Below are positions 7,587 to 15,472 of a DNA stretch of 64,000 bases, piece after piece. The translations under genes and the position numbers were made by a program. Source of the stretch: UBA6912 sp963792895. GTDB lineage: Bacteria > Actinomycetota > Acidimicrobiia > Spongiisociales > UBA5794. The stretch lies in NCBI GenBank assembly GCA_963792895.1, contig CAWBYA010000001.1, forward strand, positions 124,001-188,000, written 5' to 3'. Positions within the stretch are counted from its first letter, which is position 1. The number at the start of each line of letters is the position of its first letter. The notes below the pieces were generated by a model, which was not told where the DNA came from, ran no database searches, and worked only from the letters and a program-made list of their open reading frames with translations.

Positions 7587-9890
7587 TCACTGCCTCGGCA
7601 CCCTGCGCAGCGGGTCCTGCTCGCGACGGCGGGCCGTGCGGCCGGACAGGTACTGGTCGGGCCATGGGTGGCCGCCGTACTCCTGGTCGATCGCTGCGTT
7701 CAGCGTCCAATAGGGATCGACGAGATGGGGACGGGCAAGAGCGCACAGGTCGGCCCGGCCCGCCAAGATGATCGTGTTGACGTCGTCGACGCTCGACACG
7801 GCGCCGACGGTGATCGTGGGGACCCCGACCTCGTGGCGGATACGATCGCTGAACGGCGTTTGGTACAGCCGCCCGTACGAGGGCGCCTGATCGGGATGCA
7901 CCTGTCCGGACGAGACGTCCACGACGTCGCACCCATTGGCGGCGAGCGCGGCCGCGATCGCGACACCCTCCTCGGCCGTCACACCGCCCTCGACCCAGTC
8001 GACGGCCGAGATCCTGACAGACAAGGGCTTCCCCTCCGGCCAGGTCGAGCGCACCGCCGACAGCACCTCGAGCGGAAAGCGCATACGGCCTTGCAGCGAT
8101 CCGCCGTACTCGTCCCTGCGCTGGTTCGTGAGCGGCGACAGATAGGACGACAGCAGGTAGCCATGGGCGAAGTGCAGCTCGAGGAGGTCGAACCCGAGGA
8201 CCGCCCCGCGTCGCGTGGCAGCGACAAACTGGGCGACCACGTCGTCCATGTCGTTCCGCGTCATCGCGTGCGGCGTTTGCGACCCGTCGTGCCACGGGAT
8301 CGCCGATGGTGCGAGGAGTGGCCAGTTGCCCTCGTCGAGCGGCGTGTGATCGCCGCCACCCTCCCAGGGCACCTTCACAGAGCCCTTGCGCCCTGCGTGA
8401 CCGAGCTGGAGACCGATGGCGGCTTCGCTGTTTCGACGCACGAAGTCGACGATGGGCACCCATCCAGCCTGCTGCTCGTCGTTCCACAGTCCCGTGCAAC
8501 CCGGCGTGATGCGACCCTCCGGCGACACGCAGGTCATCTCGGTCATCACGAGTCCTGCCCCGCCGATGGCTCTGCTCCCGAGGTGTACGAGGTGCCAGTC
8601 GGTGACGTGCCCGTCGACGGCCGAGTACTGCGCCATTGGCGACACGACGACACGGTTGGCAAGCCGGAGACCCGACACCTCGAAGGGATAGAACATGGGC
8701 GGCGTAGCCGGATCGTCGGGCCGCTGGTGCTCGGGCACCGTGGAGCGAAACCACGCAACGGTGTCGGCGACGAGTTGCGGATCGCGCAGCCTCAGGTTGT
8801 CGTGGGTGATGCGCTGGGAGCGGGTCAGCATCTGGAACACGAACTGCTGCATCGGCAGATCCCGGTACCGATGGACCGACTCGAACCATGCACGGCTCGT
8901 GTCGGCGGCTCGCTGCAGGCTGTCTGCCACCGGCTTGCGTTCGCGCTGGTAGGCAGCGAGGGCGGGCTCGATGGAATCTACTCCGTCGAGTGCGTCGGCG
9001 AGTGCGATTGCATCCTCCATGGCGAGCTTGGTGCCGGAGCCGATCGAGAAGTGTGCGGTGTGGACGGCATCGCCGAGCAGCACGATGTTGTCATCGTGCC
9101 AGCGCTCGCACCGGACCGTCGGGAAGGTTCGCCACACCGAGTTGTTGCCGATGACGCCGTGTCCATCGAGGTGGGCGCCGAACACCTGCTCGGCGAAGGC
9201 AAGCGCCGCTTCGTCGTCGTCGCCCGGCTCCCGCGGTGAGCTGCTCGTTGCGTCGAGGCCCGCGGCGCGCCACGTGGCGTCGTCCATCTCGACGATGATC
9301 GTGCTCGTCTTGTCGTCGAATGGGTAGCAATGAGCCTGCACGATGCCATACGGCGTTTCCTCGAAGAGGAATGTGAAGCTCTCGAAGACCTTGTGGGTGC
9401 CGAGCCACACGAAACGTGCCGTGCCCATGTCGATCGTTGGGCGGAAACGATCGGACCTCGCGGCGCGGGTGGCGCTGTTGACGCCGTCGGCAGCCACTAC
9501 GACGTCGTATCCCGAGATGTCGTCGACCCCCGTCGCAGTCTCGAAGTGGATGTTGGCCCCGACCTCCTCGGCACGGTCGGCGAGGATCTGGAGAAGCCGG
9601 AGCCGGGAGATGGCCGAGAAACCGTGGCCGGTGGAGCGAATCCAGCCGCCGCGGTGATACGTGTCGATCTCTCCCCACGAGCGAAACTCGCTTTGAATAC
9701 GGTCCAGGCTCACGTGATCCGCCGCTGCCAGGTTGTCGAGCGTCTCATTGGAGAACACGACGCCGAAGCCGAAGGTGGCATCCCGCGCATTGCGCTCGAA
9801 CACGTCGACGTGGGTGGATGAGTCGCGGGTACGCAGCAGTATCGAGAGGAACAACCCGCCCGGGCCCCCGCCGATGCAGGCCACTCTCAT
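7587..9890 (-). CDS. abmA: Bifunctional 2-aminobenzoyl-CoA monooxygenase/reductase-type fusion
   Basis: Two fused flavoproteins in 767 residues. Residues 1-~370 are an aromatic-ring FAD monooxygenase (GGGPGGLFLSILL Rossmann start, GYDVVVAADGVNS, LGDAVHTAHFSIGSGTKLA). Residues ~385-750 are an old-yellow-enzyme barrel (LANRVVVSPMAQYS, IGLQLGHAGRKGS, LHFAHGYLLSSYLSPLTN). This order and length are those of anthraniloyl-CoA monooxygenase/reductase (ACMR; AbmA of Azoarcus evansii) and of annotated salicylyl-CoA 5-hydroxylase/oxidoreductase. Known ACMR hydroxylates and reduces anthraniloyl-CoA to a non-aromatic 2-amino-5-oxocyclohexene-carboxyl-CoA. ATG 9890 has GGAGGAG upstream. First gene of an operon with the acyl-CoA dehydrogenase, divergent from SDR-ECH-Rid. 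Anthraniloyl-CoA is favoured by the neighbouring dioxygenase, kynureninase and ligase. Confidence 0.93.
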   Translation of the reverse strand: MRVACIGGGPGGLFLSILLRTRDSSTHVDVFERNARDATFGFGVVFSNETLDNLAAADHVSLDRIQSEFRSWGEIDTYHRGGWIRSTGHGFSAISRLRLLQILADRAEEVGANIHFETATGVDDISGYDVVVAADGVNSATRAARSDRFRPTIDMGTARFVWLGTHKVFESFTFLFEETPYGIVQAHCYPFDDKTSTIIVEMDDATWRAAGLDATSSSPREPGDDDEAALAFAEQVFGAHLDGHGVIGNNSVWRTFPTVRCERWHDDNIVLLGDAVHTAHFSIGSGTKLAMEDAIALADALDGVDSIEPALAAYQRERKPVADSLQRAADTSRAWFESVHRYRDLPMQQFVFQMLTRSQRITHDNLRLRDPQLVADTVAWFRSTVPEHQRPDDPATPPMFYPFEVSGLRLANRVVVSPMAQYSAVDGHVTDWHLVHLGSRAIGGAGLVMTEMTCVSPEGRITPGCTGLWNDEQQAGWVPIVDFVRRNSEAAIGLQLGHAGRKGSVKVPWEGGGDHTPLDEGNWPLLAPSAIPWHDGSQTPHAMTRNDMDDVVAQFVAATRRGAVLGFDLLELHFAHGYLLSSYLSPLTNQRRDEYGGSLQGRMRFPLEVLSAVRSTWPEGKPLSVRISAVDWVEGGVTAEEGVAIAAALAANGCDVVDVSSGQVHPDQAPSYGRLYQTPFSDRIRHEVGVPTITVGAVSSVDDVNTIILAGRADLCALARPHLVDPYWTLNAAIDQEYGGHPWPDQYLSGRTARRREQDPLRRVPRQ

Positions 9891-10027
9891 CAGGTGTGCT
9901 CCTCCTCGCCGATTGGGCGAGGCCGAGCCTAGTTGCGCCCGCCTCGGCCACGGTGGACGGATCGGCACTGCCGGCACCCCATCGATTCCGCAGCAACCCT
10001 CCGTCCCCGGCATCTATCGTGGACTCC
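9891..10027. promoter_or_regulatory. Divergent promoter region between abmA-type operon and SDR operon
   Basis: A 137-bp gap between two head-to-head operons of the same pathway. The SDR ATG at 10028 has no Shine-Dalgarno; a TATCGT-like -10 lies about 12 bases upstream, so a leaderless start is plausible. The minus-strand gene has a strong GGAGGAG. I saw no clear operator palindrome. Confidence 0.4.
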
Positions 10028-10777
10028 ATGAGCGTCCGGCGGGCCGTGGTGACAGGCGGGAACAAGGGCATAGGACGCGCGGTCGTCGGCCGGCTCTCGG
10101 CTGACGGCTTCGACGTGCTTGCGATGGGCCGCGACGAGGAGGCCCTGGCCGAGACTGCGGCAGAGGCAGGCGGCCGAGTGGAGACGGTGGTGTGCGACGT
10201 TGCCGACCCGGCGTCGATCGCGACCGCATTTGCGGCCGCCGGGACCGTCGACGTGCTGATCAACAACGCCGGCATCGCTGATTCTGCCCCCGTCCACCGC
10301 CTGGATCTCGCATCCTGGGAGCGTATGCACCGGGTGAACGCAACCGGCCCACTGCTGTGTATCCAGCAGGTGTTGCCGGGGATGCGGGACCGCGGCTGGG
10401 GACGGATCGTGACCATCGCCTCGGTTGCGTCCCACCAGGGGGCTCCCTATATCGCCGCCTACGTGGCCTCCAAGCATGCGGTGCTGGGCCTGATGCGGTC
10501 GCTCTCGGCGGAGGTCGCCGGCACCGGGGTCACGGCGAACTCCGTCTGCCCGGGCTATGTGCGCACCCCGATGACGGACCGCACCATCGCCAACATCGCC
10601 GAGAAGACCCAACGCGGCGAGACGGAGGCGCTCGAGGCGCTGGTCGGTCACACCCGGCTGGGCAGGTTGATCGAGCCGGAGGAGGTGGCCGCCGCTGTTG
10701 CCTATCTGGTCTCGGAGTCGGCCGCCGCCGTCAACGGGCAGTCGATCCTGATCGACGGGGGCGACCTCCAGCAATGA
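10028..10777 (+). CDS. Short-chain dehydrogenase/reductase (probable 3-hydroxyacyl-CoA dehydrogenase)
   Basis: Classical SDR, 249 residues, NAD(P)-dependent. Seen: TGGNKGIG cofactor motif near residue 10, VLINNAGIAD, the catalytic serine in TIASVASHQG and YVASKHA as YxxxK, followed by CPGYVRTPMT. The ATG at 10028 gives the conserved beta-strand VRRAVVTGG immediately; a longer frame to 9818 is not conserved. The stop overlaps the start of the hydratase (ATGA). In this island it most likely oxidises a 3-hydroxyacyl-CoA or ring hydroxyl intermediate after anthraniloyl-CoA reduction; substrate inferred from context. Confidence 0.93.
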   Translation: MSVRRAVVTGGNKGIGRAVVGRLSADGFDVLAMGRDEEALAETAAEAGGRVETVVCDVADPASIATAFAAAGTVDVLINNAGIADSAPVHRLDLASWERMHRVNATGPLLCIQQVLPGMRDRGWGRIVTIASVASHQGAPYIAAYVASKHAVLGLMRSLSAEVAGTGVTANSVCPGYVRTPMTDRTIANIAEKTQRGETEALEALVGHTRLGRLIEPEEVAAAVAYLVSESAAAVNGQSILIDGGDLQQ

Positions 10778-11601
10778 GCCCGTTTCGTGCCTCCGATCCC
10801 ATCACAGAGCGCTGGGACCACTTCGACTTCGCAGTGGGCGACGGTGTCGCCACGCTCACACTCGACCGCCCCGACCGGCTCAACGCGCTGACGTTCGACG
10901 TCTATGCCGACCTCCGCGATCTCTTGCGGGAGTTGCCGCAACGGGAAGACGTGGACGCGCTGATCATCACGGGCCGCGGCAGGGGCTTCTGCTCCGGAGG
11001 CGACGTCGACGCCATCATCGGCGCGTTGCTCCGCATGGACGCACGAGACCTCCTCGAGTTCACCCGGATGACCGGGGCGGTGGTCCAGAACATGCGGGAG
11101 TGCCCGATCCCCATCATCGCCGCCGTCAACGGCACGGCAGCAGGCGCGGGTGCAGTGATCGCGCTCGCTGCCGACTTCCGGATCGTCGCGGAAACGGCGC
11201 GCTTCCACTTCCTCTTCACAAAGGTGGGCCTGTCGGGCGGCGACATGGGCTCCGCCTACCTCCTCCCCCGCCTCGTCGGGCTGGGGAGGGCGACGGAGAT
11301 CCTCATGTTCGGGGATCCGATCGACGCCGAACGAGCCGTCGAGATCGGCCTCGCCAACCGCGTGGTACCCGTCGGCGAGGTGGGTTCCGCCGCGACCGAG
11401 GTTGCCCGCCACCTCGCCGAAGGCCCTTCGTTCGCCTACCGCGCCACGAAGCTGCTGCTGACCCGAGAGTCAGACATGGGGCTCGCCGAGTCGATCGAGC
11501 TCGAAGCCATGACCCAGGCGCTCCTCATGACCACGGCGGACCATGCAGAGTTTCACGCTGCGTTCATGGCAGGACGCTCCGCAGAGTGGAGGGGCCGATG
11601 A
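10774..11601 (+). CDS. Enoyl-CoA hydratase/isomerase family protein
   Basis: Crotonase-fold protein, 275 residues. Seen: VATLTLDRPDRLNALTF, the oxyanion-hole segments GRGRGFCSGGDVDAI and AAVNGTAAGAGAVIALAADF, and FTKVGLSGGDMGSAYLLPRL. The position equivalent to the second catalytic glutamate of rat crotonase is in the GLSGGDMGS segment, which has Asp rather than Glu, so ring hydrolysis or isomerisation instead of simple hydration is possible. Translationally coupled to the SDR upstream and the Rid protein downstream (ATGA overlaps on both sides). In the anthraniloyl-CoA route such a protein would hydrate or hydrolytically open the reduced ring. Confidence 0.93.
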   Translation: MSPFRASDPITERWDHFDFAVGDGVATLTLDRPDRLNALTFDVYADLRDLLRELPQREDVDALIITGRGRGFCSGGDVDAIIGALLRMDARDLLEFTRMTGAVVQNMRECPIPIIAAVNGTAAGAGAVIALAADFRIVAETARFHFLFTKVGLSGGDMGSAYLLPRLVGLGRATEILMFGDPIDAERAVEIGLANRVVPVGEVGSAATEVARHLAEGPSFAYRATKLLLTRESDMGLAESIELEAMTQALLMTTADHAEFHAAFMAGRSAEWRGR

Positions 11602-12008
11602 GCCCGCACGAACTCTTCTCACCCGAGGGCATGGTCGAGGCGCGAGGCTTCAGCCACGCCGTGGCTGCTGGCGCCGGCCGCACGGTGTACGTCGCCGGCC
11701 AGATCGGCGTCGACGCCCGCGGCGTCCTCGTGGGCAACGACCTCGTCTCGCAGTTCGATGCCGCCCTCGGCAACGTCGTGGGCGCGCTCGCAGCTGCAGG
11801 GGCGGCTCCTGAGCACGTCGTGGCGATGTCGCTGTACACCACAGCGATGGATGAGTACCGCACCGGCCTGAGCGAGATCGGCCGAGTGTGGCGACGCCAC
11901 ATGGGCCGCCACTACCCGGCGATGGCCATGCTCGGCGTGACCGAGTTGGTCGAACCTGGGGCCGTGATCGAGGTCGTCACCACTGCCGTCGTGCCATTCG
12001 CCGGTTGA
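11598..12008 (+). CDS. Rid (YjgF/YER057c/UK114) family protein
   Basis: A 136-residue trimeric Rid-fold protein. Seen: GRTVYVAGQIGVDARGVLVG, FDAALGNVVGALAAAGA, VVAMSLYTTAMDEY and a C-terminal HYPAMAMLGVTELVEPGAVIEV. True RidA deaminases carry an arginine that binds the substrate carboxylate in the PxR segment; here the aligned residue is Met (YPAMAM), so this is probably a Rid4-7-type member, not RidA. Third gene of SDR-ECH-Rid, with a start overlapping the hydratase stop. The reduced ring of anthraniloyl-CoA carries an enamine/imine nitrogen, and a Rid protein tuned to a CoA thioester could help release ammonia; that role is inference. Confidence 0.9.
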   Translation: MSPHELFSPEGMVEARGFSHAVAAGAGRTVYVAGQIGVDARGVLVGNDLVSQFDAALGNVVGALAAAGAAPEHVVAMSLYTTAMDEYRTGLSEIGRVWRRHMGRHYPAMAMLGVTELVEPGAVIEVVTTAVVPFAG

Positions 12009-12089
12009 CCACCGTCCGTTCACCTTCAGCTCGGGCACGTGTCACCGGCGGCGAGTAGGTTCAAGAGCACAATCCACAGGGAGGATGGA

Positions 12090-13304
12090 ATGCGACGTTC
12101 GGGATGGGTACTTTTCGCCGTGGTGGCGATGGCCGCCGCAACCCTCGCACCGGCCACTGCGGCCGGGCGAGACGACACCGTTCGCTTTGCCACGTTCAAT
12201 GCTTCGCTCAACCGGAGCAACGCCGGTGACCTCGTCGTCGACCTCTCGACGACCGACAACGACCAGGCGGCGACCGTCGCCGAGATCATCCAGCGAACCC
12301 GGCCGGATGTGCTGCTCATCAACGAGTTCGACTACGACGCCGCACATGAGGCGCTGGCGCTGTTCCAGGAGAACTACCTCTCGGTGTCGCAGAACGGCGC
12401 TGATCCGATCATCTACCCGTATGCCTTCACGGCCCCGTCCAACACGGGCGTCTTCTCCGGGTTCGACCTCGACAACAGCGGAGCCGCGGGTGACTTCCTA
12501 CCCAACGACTCCTTTGGCTTTGGGTTCTTCGAGGGTCAGTTCGGCATGGCCGTCTACTCGATGTACCCGATCGACTACGACCGCATCAGGACGTTCCAGA
12601 ACTTCCTCTGGAAGGACATGCCCGGAGCGTTGCTGCCCGACGACCCAACCACCCCTCGGCCCGCCGACTGGTACTCGCGAGCGGAGCTCGGCGTCTTCCG
12701 GCTCTCGTCGAAGAGCCACTGGGACGTGCCGATCAGGTTTGGCCGCGAGACGGTCCACTTCCTGGTCAGCCATCCGACGCCTCCCGTGTTCGATGGCGAC
12801 GAGGATCGCAACGGCACGCGGAACCACGACGAGATCCGGTTCTGGGCCGACTACGTGACTCCCGGCCACAATCGCTACATCTATGACGACAACGGGACCA
12901 GGGGCGGGCTGTCGCCTCGGGCCATGTTCGTCATCGCAGGCGACCAGAACTCCGACCCGTTCGACGGTGACAGCATCCCGGGCTCGGCGCAGCTCCTGCT
13001 CGACAATCCCCGGATCAACACGTCACTCACCCCGACGAGCGAGGGAGCCGTCGAGCAATCGGCGCTCCAGGGAGGGGCCAACGAGACCCAGATCGGCGAC
13101 CCGAAGTACGACACGGCCGACTTCAGCGACGTGACGCCCGGCAACTTGCGGGCCGATTACGTCCTCCCGTCGTGGAACATGGAGATGGTCGACGGAGCGG
13201 TCTTCTGGCCGGTGAGCTCGGATCCGCTCTTCGATCTGGTCGGGTTGTTCCCCTTCCCGTCCTCCGACCACCGGCTCGTGTGGGTCGATGCCATCGTTCG
13301 TTAG
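12090..13304 (+). CDS. Secreted endonuclease/exonuclease/phosphatase-family protein
   Basis: Predicted exported metal-dependent phosphoesterase of 404 residues. It starts at ATG 12090 (AGGGAGG 5 bases upstream) with a signal peptide (MRRSGWVLFAVVAMAAATL, AxA cleavage near residue 25). The EEP fold follows: VRFATFNASLN, IIQRTRPDVLLINEFDYD (metal glutamate), FVIAGDQNSDPFDGDS (GDxN) and a terminal SSDHRLVWVDA (SDH). Large Asp/Gly-rich inserts are typical of the extracellular EEP subgroup found with actinobacterial DNases or phytase-like enzymes. 81 bp after the Rid gene but with its own RBS and unrelated role. The substrate (nucleic acid or phosphoester) cannot be told. Confidence 0.9.
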   Translation: MRRSGWVLFAVVAMAAATLAPATAAGRDDTVRFATFNASLNRSNAGDLVVDLSTTDNDQAATVAEIIQRTRPDVLLINEFDYDAAHEALALFQENYLSVSQNGADPIIYPYAFTAPSNTGVFSGFDLDNSGAAGDFLPNDSFGFGFFEGQFGMAVYSMYPIDYDRIRTFQNFLWKDMPGALLPDDPTTPRPADWYSRAELGVFRLSSKSHWDVPIRFGRETVHFLVSHPTPPVFDGDEDRNGTRNHDEIRFWADYVTPGHNRYIYDDNGTRGGLSPRAMFVIAGDQNSDPFDGDSIPGSAQLLLDNPRINTSLTPTSEGAVEQSALQGGANETQIGDPKYDTADFSDVTPGNLRADYVLPSWNMEMVDGAVFWPVSSDPLFDLVGLFPFPSSDHRLVWVDAIVR

Positions 13305-13328
13305 CCGGCGGGCGAGCTCAGGTCGATA

Positions 13329-13365
13329 GCATCGGGGGCCTTCCACGAGCGGAGGCCCCCGATGC
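13329..13365 (+). promoter_or_regulatory. Perfect 13-bp stem-loop overlapping a start codon
   Basis: Arms 13329-13341 and 13353-13365 are exact reverse complements (GCATCGGGGGCCT / AGGCCCCCGATGC) around an 11-base loop. The ATG of the DDAH-like gene (13362) lies inside the right arm, and the GGAGG Shine-Dalgarno straddles loop and stem. It could terminate the upstream EEP gene (stop 13304), mask translation of the downstream gene, or be a DNA palindrome bound by a regulator. No U-tract follows. Confidence 0.75.
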
Positions 13366-14219
13366 GCACCTACGGCGCCCAGAGCATGATCGAACCCCTG
13401 CGGCGGGTTGCGGTTCGCCCGCCAGATGCGAGCTTCGGGTCTGCCGATCCCGAGGCGTGGCACTACGCAGAGTCCCCTGACCTGGACGCCGCGCGCAACG
13501 AGCACGCCGCCTTGGTGGCGCTGCTCGAAGACGACGGTGTCGAGGTGATCTTCCACGACGCCCCGCTCGCCGGCCGTGCCGACGCGATGTTCACCCACGA
13601 TCCCGTTCTCGTCACGGACCAAGGAACCATCGTGCTCCGGATGGGAAAGGCACTCCGCCGCGGCGAGGAGGACGCGCTTGCGGCGACTCTGGAGGAACAT
13701 GGCGTGCCCGTGGCCGGCCGACTCACGAGCCCTGCCATCGCCGAGGGGGGCGACCTGCTGTGGCTCGGCCCCGATCGCCTCGCCGTTGGGCAGGGCTTCC
13801 GTACCAACGCAGCAGCGCTCGGCCAACTCAGGGCACTCCTGCCCGACGTCGAGTTGATACCCGTCGCGCTGCCCTACGGGGAGGGTGCCGATGCGTGCCT
13901 CCACCTCATGTCGCTCGTCAGCGTTGTCGACCACGATCTCGCCGTCGTCCACCTTCCGCTCCTCCCGGTCCCCTTCTACGAACTGCTGACCGAGCGCGGC
14001 TATCGGCTGATCGAGGTGCCCGCGGCCGAGATGGCGACGCACGGCACCAACGTGCTGGCTACGGCCCCCGGCCGTTGCATCCTCCTCGAAGGCAACCCAC
14101 GTACCGCTGCGGCGCTCGAAGCCGCGGGCTGTTCGGTGCGCACCTACCGGGGGAACGAGATCACACTGAAGGGCGAAGGGGGTGCGACGTGTCTGACCAG
14201 GCCGGTTCTGCGGGGCTGA
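13362..14219 (+). CDS. Dimethylarginine dimethylaminohydrolase-like amidinohydrolase
   Basis: Member of the guanidino-group-modifying superfamily (DDAH / arginine deiminase / amidinotransferase), 285 residues, the DDAH length. Conserved features: FTHDPVLVTDQG, AEGGDLLWLG (Glu/Asp around 128-131), a catalytic histidine in CLHLMSL (His181) and the nucleophile in GGATCLTRP (Cys277). It would hydrolyse a guanidino compound to citrulline or similar plus an amine; dimethylarginine is only one possible substrate. The start codon is buried in a hairpin. The C-terminus overlaps the following peptidase-like gene by 31 bp in another frame, so the two are coupled. Confidence 0.88.
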   Translation: MRTYGAQSMIEPLRRVAVRPPDASFGSADPEAWHYAESPDLDAARNEHAALVALLEDDGVEVIFHDAPLAGRADAMFTHDPVLVTDQGTIVLRMGKALRRGEEDALAATLEEHGVPVAGRLTSPAIAEGGDLLWLGPDRLAVGQGFRTNAAALGQLRALLPDVELIPVALPYGEGADACLHLMSLVSVVDHDLAVVHLPLLPVPFYELLTERGYRLIEVPAAEMATHGTNVLATAPGRCILLEGNPRTAAALEAAGCSVRTYRGNEITLKGEGGATCLTRPVLRG

Positions 14220-15472
14220 CGCCTGCTGAGCGCTCGGTGCTCGAGGCGGTCGATCGCCCTTGGATGGTCGCCCTCCTCACTGACCTGGTCGCACTACCGA
14301 GCGTTGCCGGCGCCGAAAGCCCGGCGCAAGAGCGGGTCGCGAGGGCGATGGCAGCGCTCGGCATCGACGTGGACACCTGGGAGATCGACCTCGCTGCGTT
14401 GCGTACGGATCCCGACTACTCGGCCGAGGTCGAGCGAGACGAGGCTATCGGGGTCGCCGGCACGTGGGGCGGAGACGGCGCGACACTGATGCTCAACGGC
14501 CACATCGACGTCGTGCCGGTTGGCGACGAATCGCAGTGGGAGACGCCACCATGGGAAGCGACCACCCGCAACGGCCGCATCCACGGACGCGGCACGGCTG
14601 ACATGAAGGGTGGCCTGGTGTGCAGCCTGGCCGCCGTCAAGGCCGTGCTCGATGCGGGCGTCGGTCCCCGGGCCCGGATCCTGGTCGCGTCGGTCATCGG
14701 CGAGGAGGATGGCGGCGCCGGGACCCTTGCCACGCTCCGCCGCGGGCACACCGCAGACGGAGCCGTGGTCGTCGAGCCGACCGCCGGCACGGTGGCGCCC
14801 AGCCAGGCGGGCGCCCTCGGCTTTCGCATCACGGTCCACGGTTCACCCGCCCACGGAGCGGTGCGGCGCGAAGGCGTGAGTGCCCTCGAGAAGTTCGAGG
14901 TCGTACATGCTGCGCTCCGCGGCCTGGAGGCACGCCGCAACGCTGCGTTCTCGGATCCTCTCTACACCGCCTACGAATTGCCGCTCGCACTGTCCATCGG
15001 CACGGTGCACGCGGGCGAGTGGGCGTCGACCGTCCCCGACACGCTGGTCTGCGAGGGCCGATACGGCGTTGGGCCGCATGAGGATCCGGCCGCCGCCAAG
15101 CGAGTGTTCGAGCACGTCGTTGCGGCAACCGGTGACCCTTGGCTGGTCGCACACCCGCCGACCGTCGAATGGTGGGGTGGGCAGTTCCACCCTGCAGTGA
15201 CTCCAGCAGACGCCGGCATCGTCACGGCAGTTGCAGCATGCCACGAAGCCGTCACCGGAAGGGTGGCCCCCGTCGCAGGCGTTCCCTACGGCTCCGACCT
15301 GCGCCACCTGGTGAATCGGGGCGGTATAGCCACCGTTCTCTACGGGCCGGGGGACGCCCAAGTCGCACATCGTGCCAACGAGTTCGTGCCGATGAGCGAC
15401 CTCGTGACGGTCACCCGAGCCTTGGCGCTCCTCATCCTGCGCTTCGATGCGGAACCGGGCGTTGCGGCATGA
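14189..15472 (+). CDS. M20/ArgE/DapE-family metallohydrolase
   Basis: Predicted zinc amidohydrolase, 427 residues from GTG 14189 (GGGGG just upstream). Seen: LMLNGHIDVVPVGD (first metal His/Asp), the block GRIHGRGTADMKGGLVCSL, VIGEEDGGAGTLA (catalytic and metal Glu) and a dimerisation domain around residues 190-300 (GFRITVHGSPAHGAVRREGV). Closest by eye to the acetylornithine deacetylase / succinyl-diaminopimelate desuccinylase group. Overlap with the DDAH-like gene suggests joint action on acylated or guanidino amino acids, for example N-acyl-citrulline/ornithine compounds, but that is inference. Confidence 0.9.
   Translation: MSDQAGSAGLTPAERSVLEAVDRPWMVALLTDLVALPSVAGAESPAQERVARAMAALGIDVDTWEIDLAALRTDPDYSAEVERDEAIGVAGTWGGDGATLMLNGHIDVVPVGDESQWETPPWEATTRNGRIHGRGTADMKGGLVCSLAAVKAVLDAGVGPRARILVASVIGEEDGGAGTLATLRRGHTADGAVVVEPTAGTVAPSQAGALGFRITVHGSPAHGAVRREGVSALEKFEVVHAALRGLEARRNAAFSDPLYTAYELPLALSIGTVHAGEWASTVPDTLVCEGRYGVGPHEDPAAAKRVFEHVVAATGDPWLVAHPPTVEWWGGQFHPAVTPADAGIVTAVAACHEAVTGRVAPVAGVPYGSDLRHLVNRGGIATVLYGPGDAQVAHRANEFVPMSDLVTVTRALALLILRFDAEPGVAA

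Noticed and set aside
7575..9239. 554-residue plus-strand ORF opposite the monooxygenase/reductase fusion
   Set aside because: Exactly antisense to a strongly supported gene, with no family motif; long shadow frames are common at this GC content.
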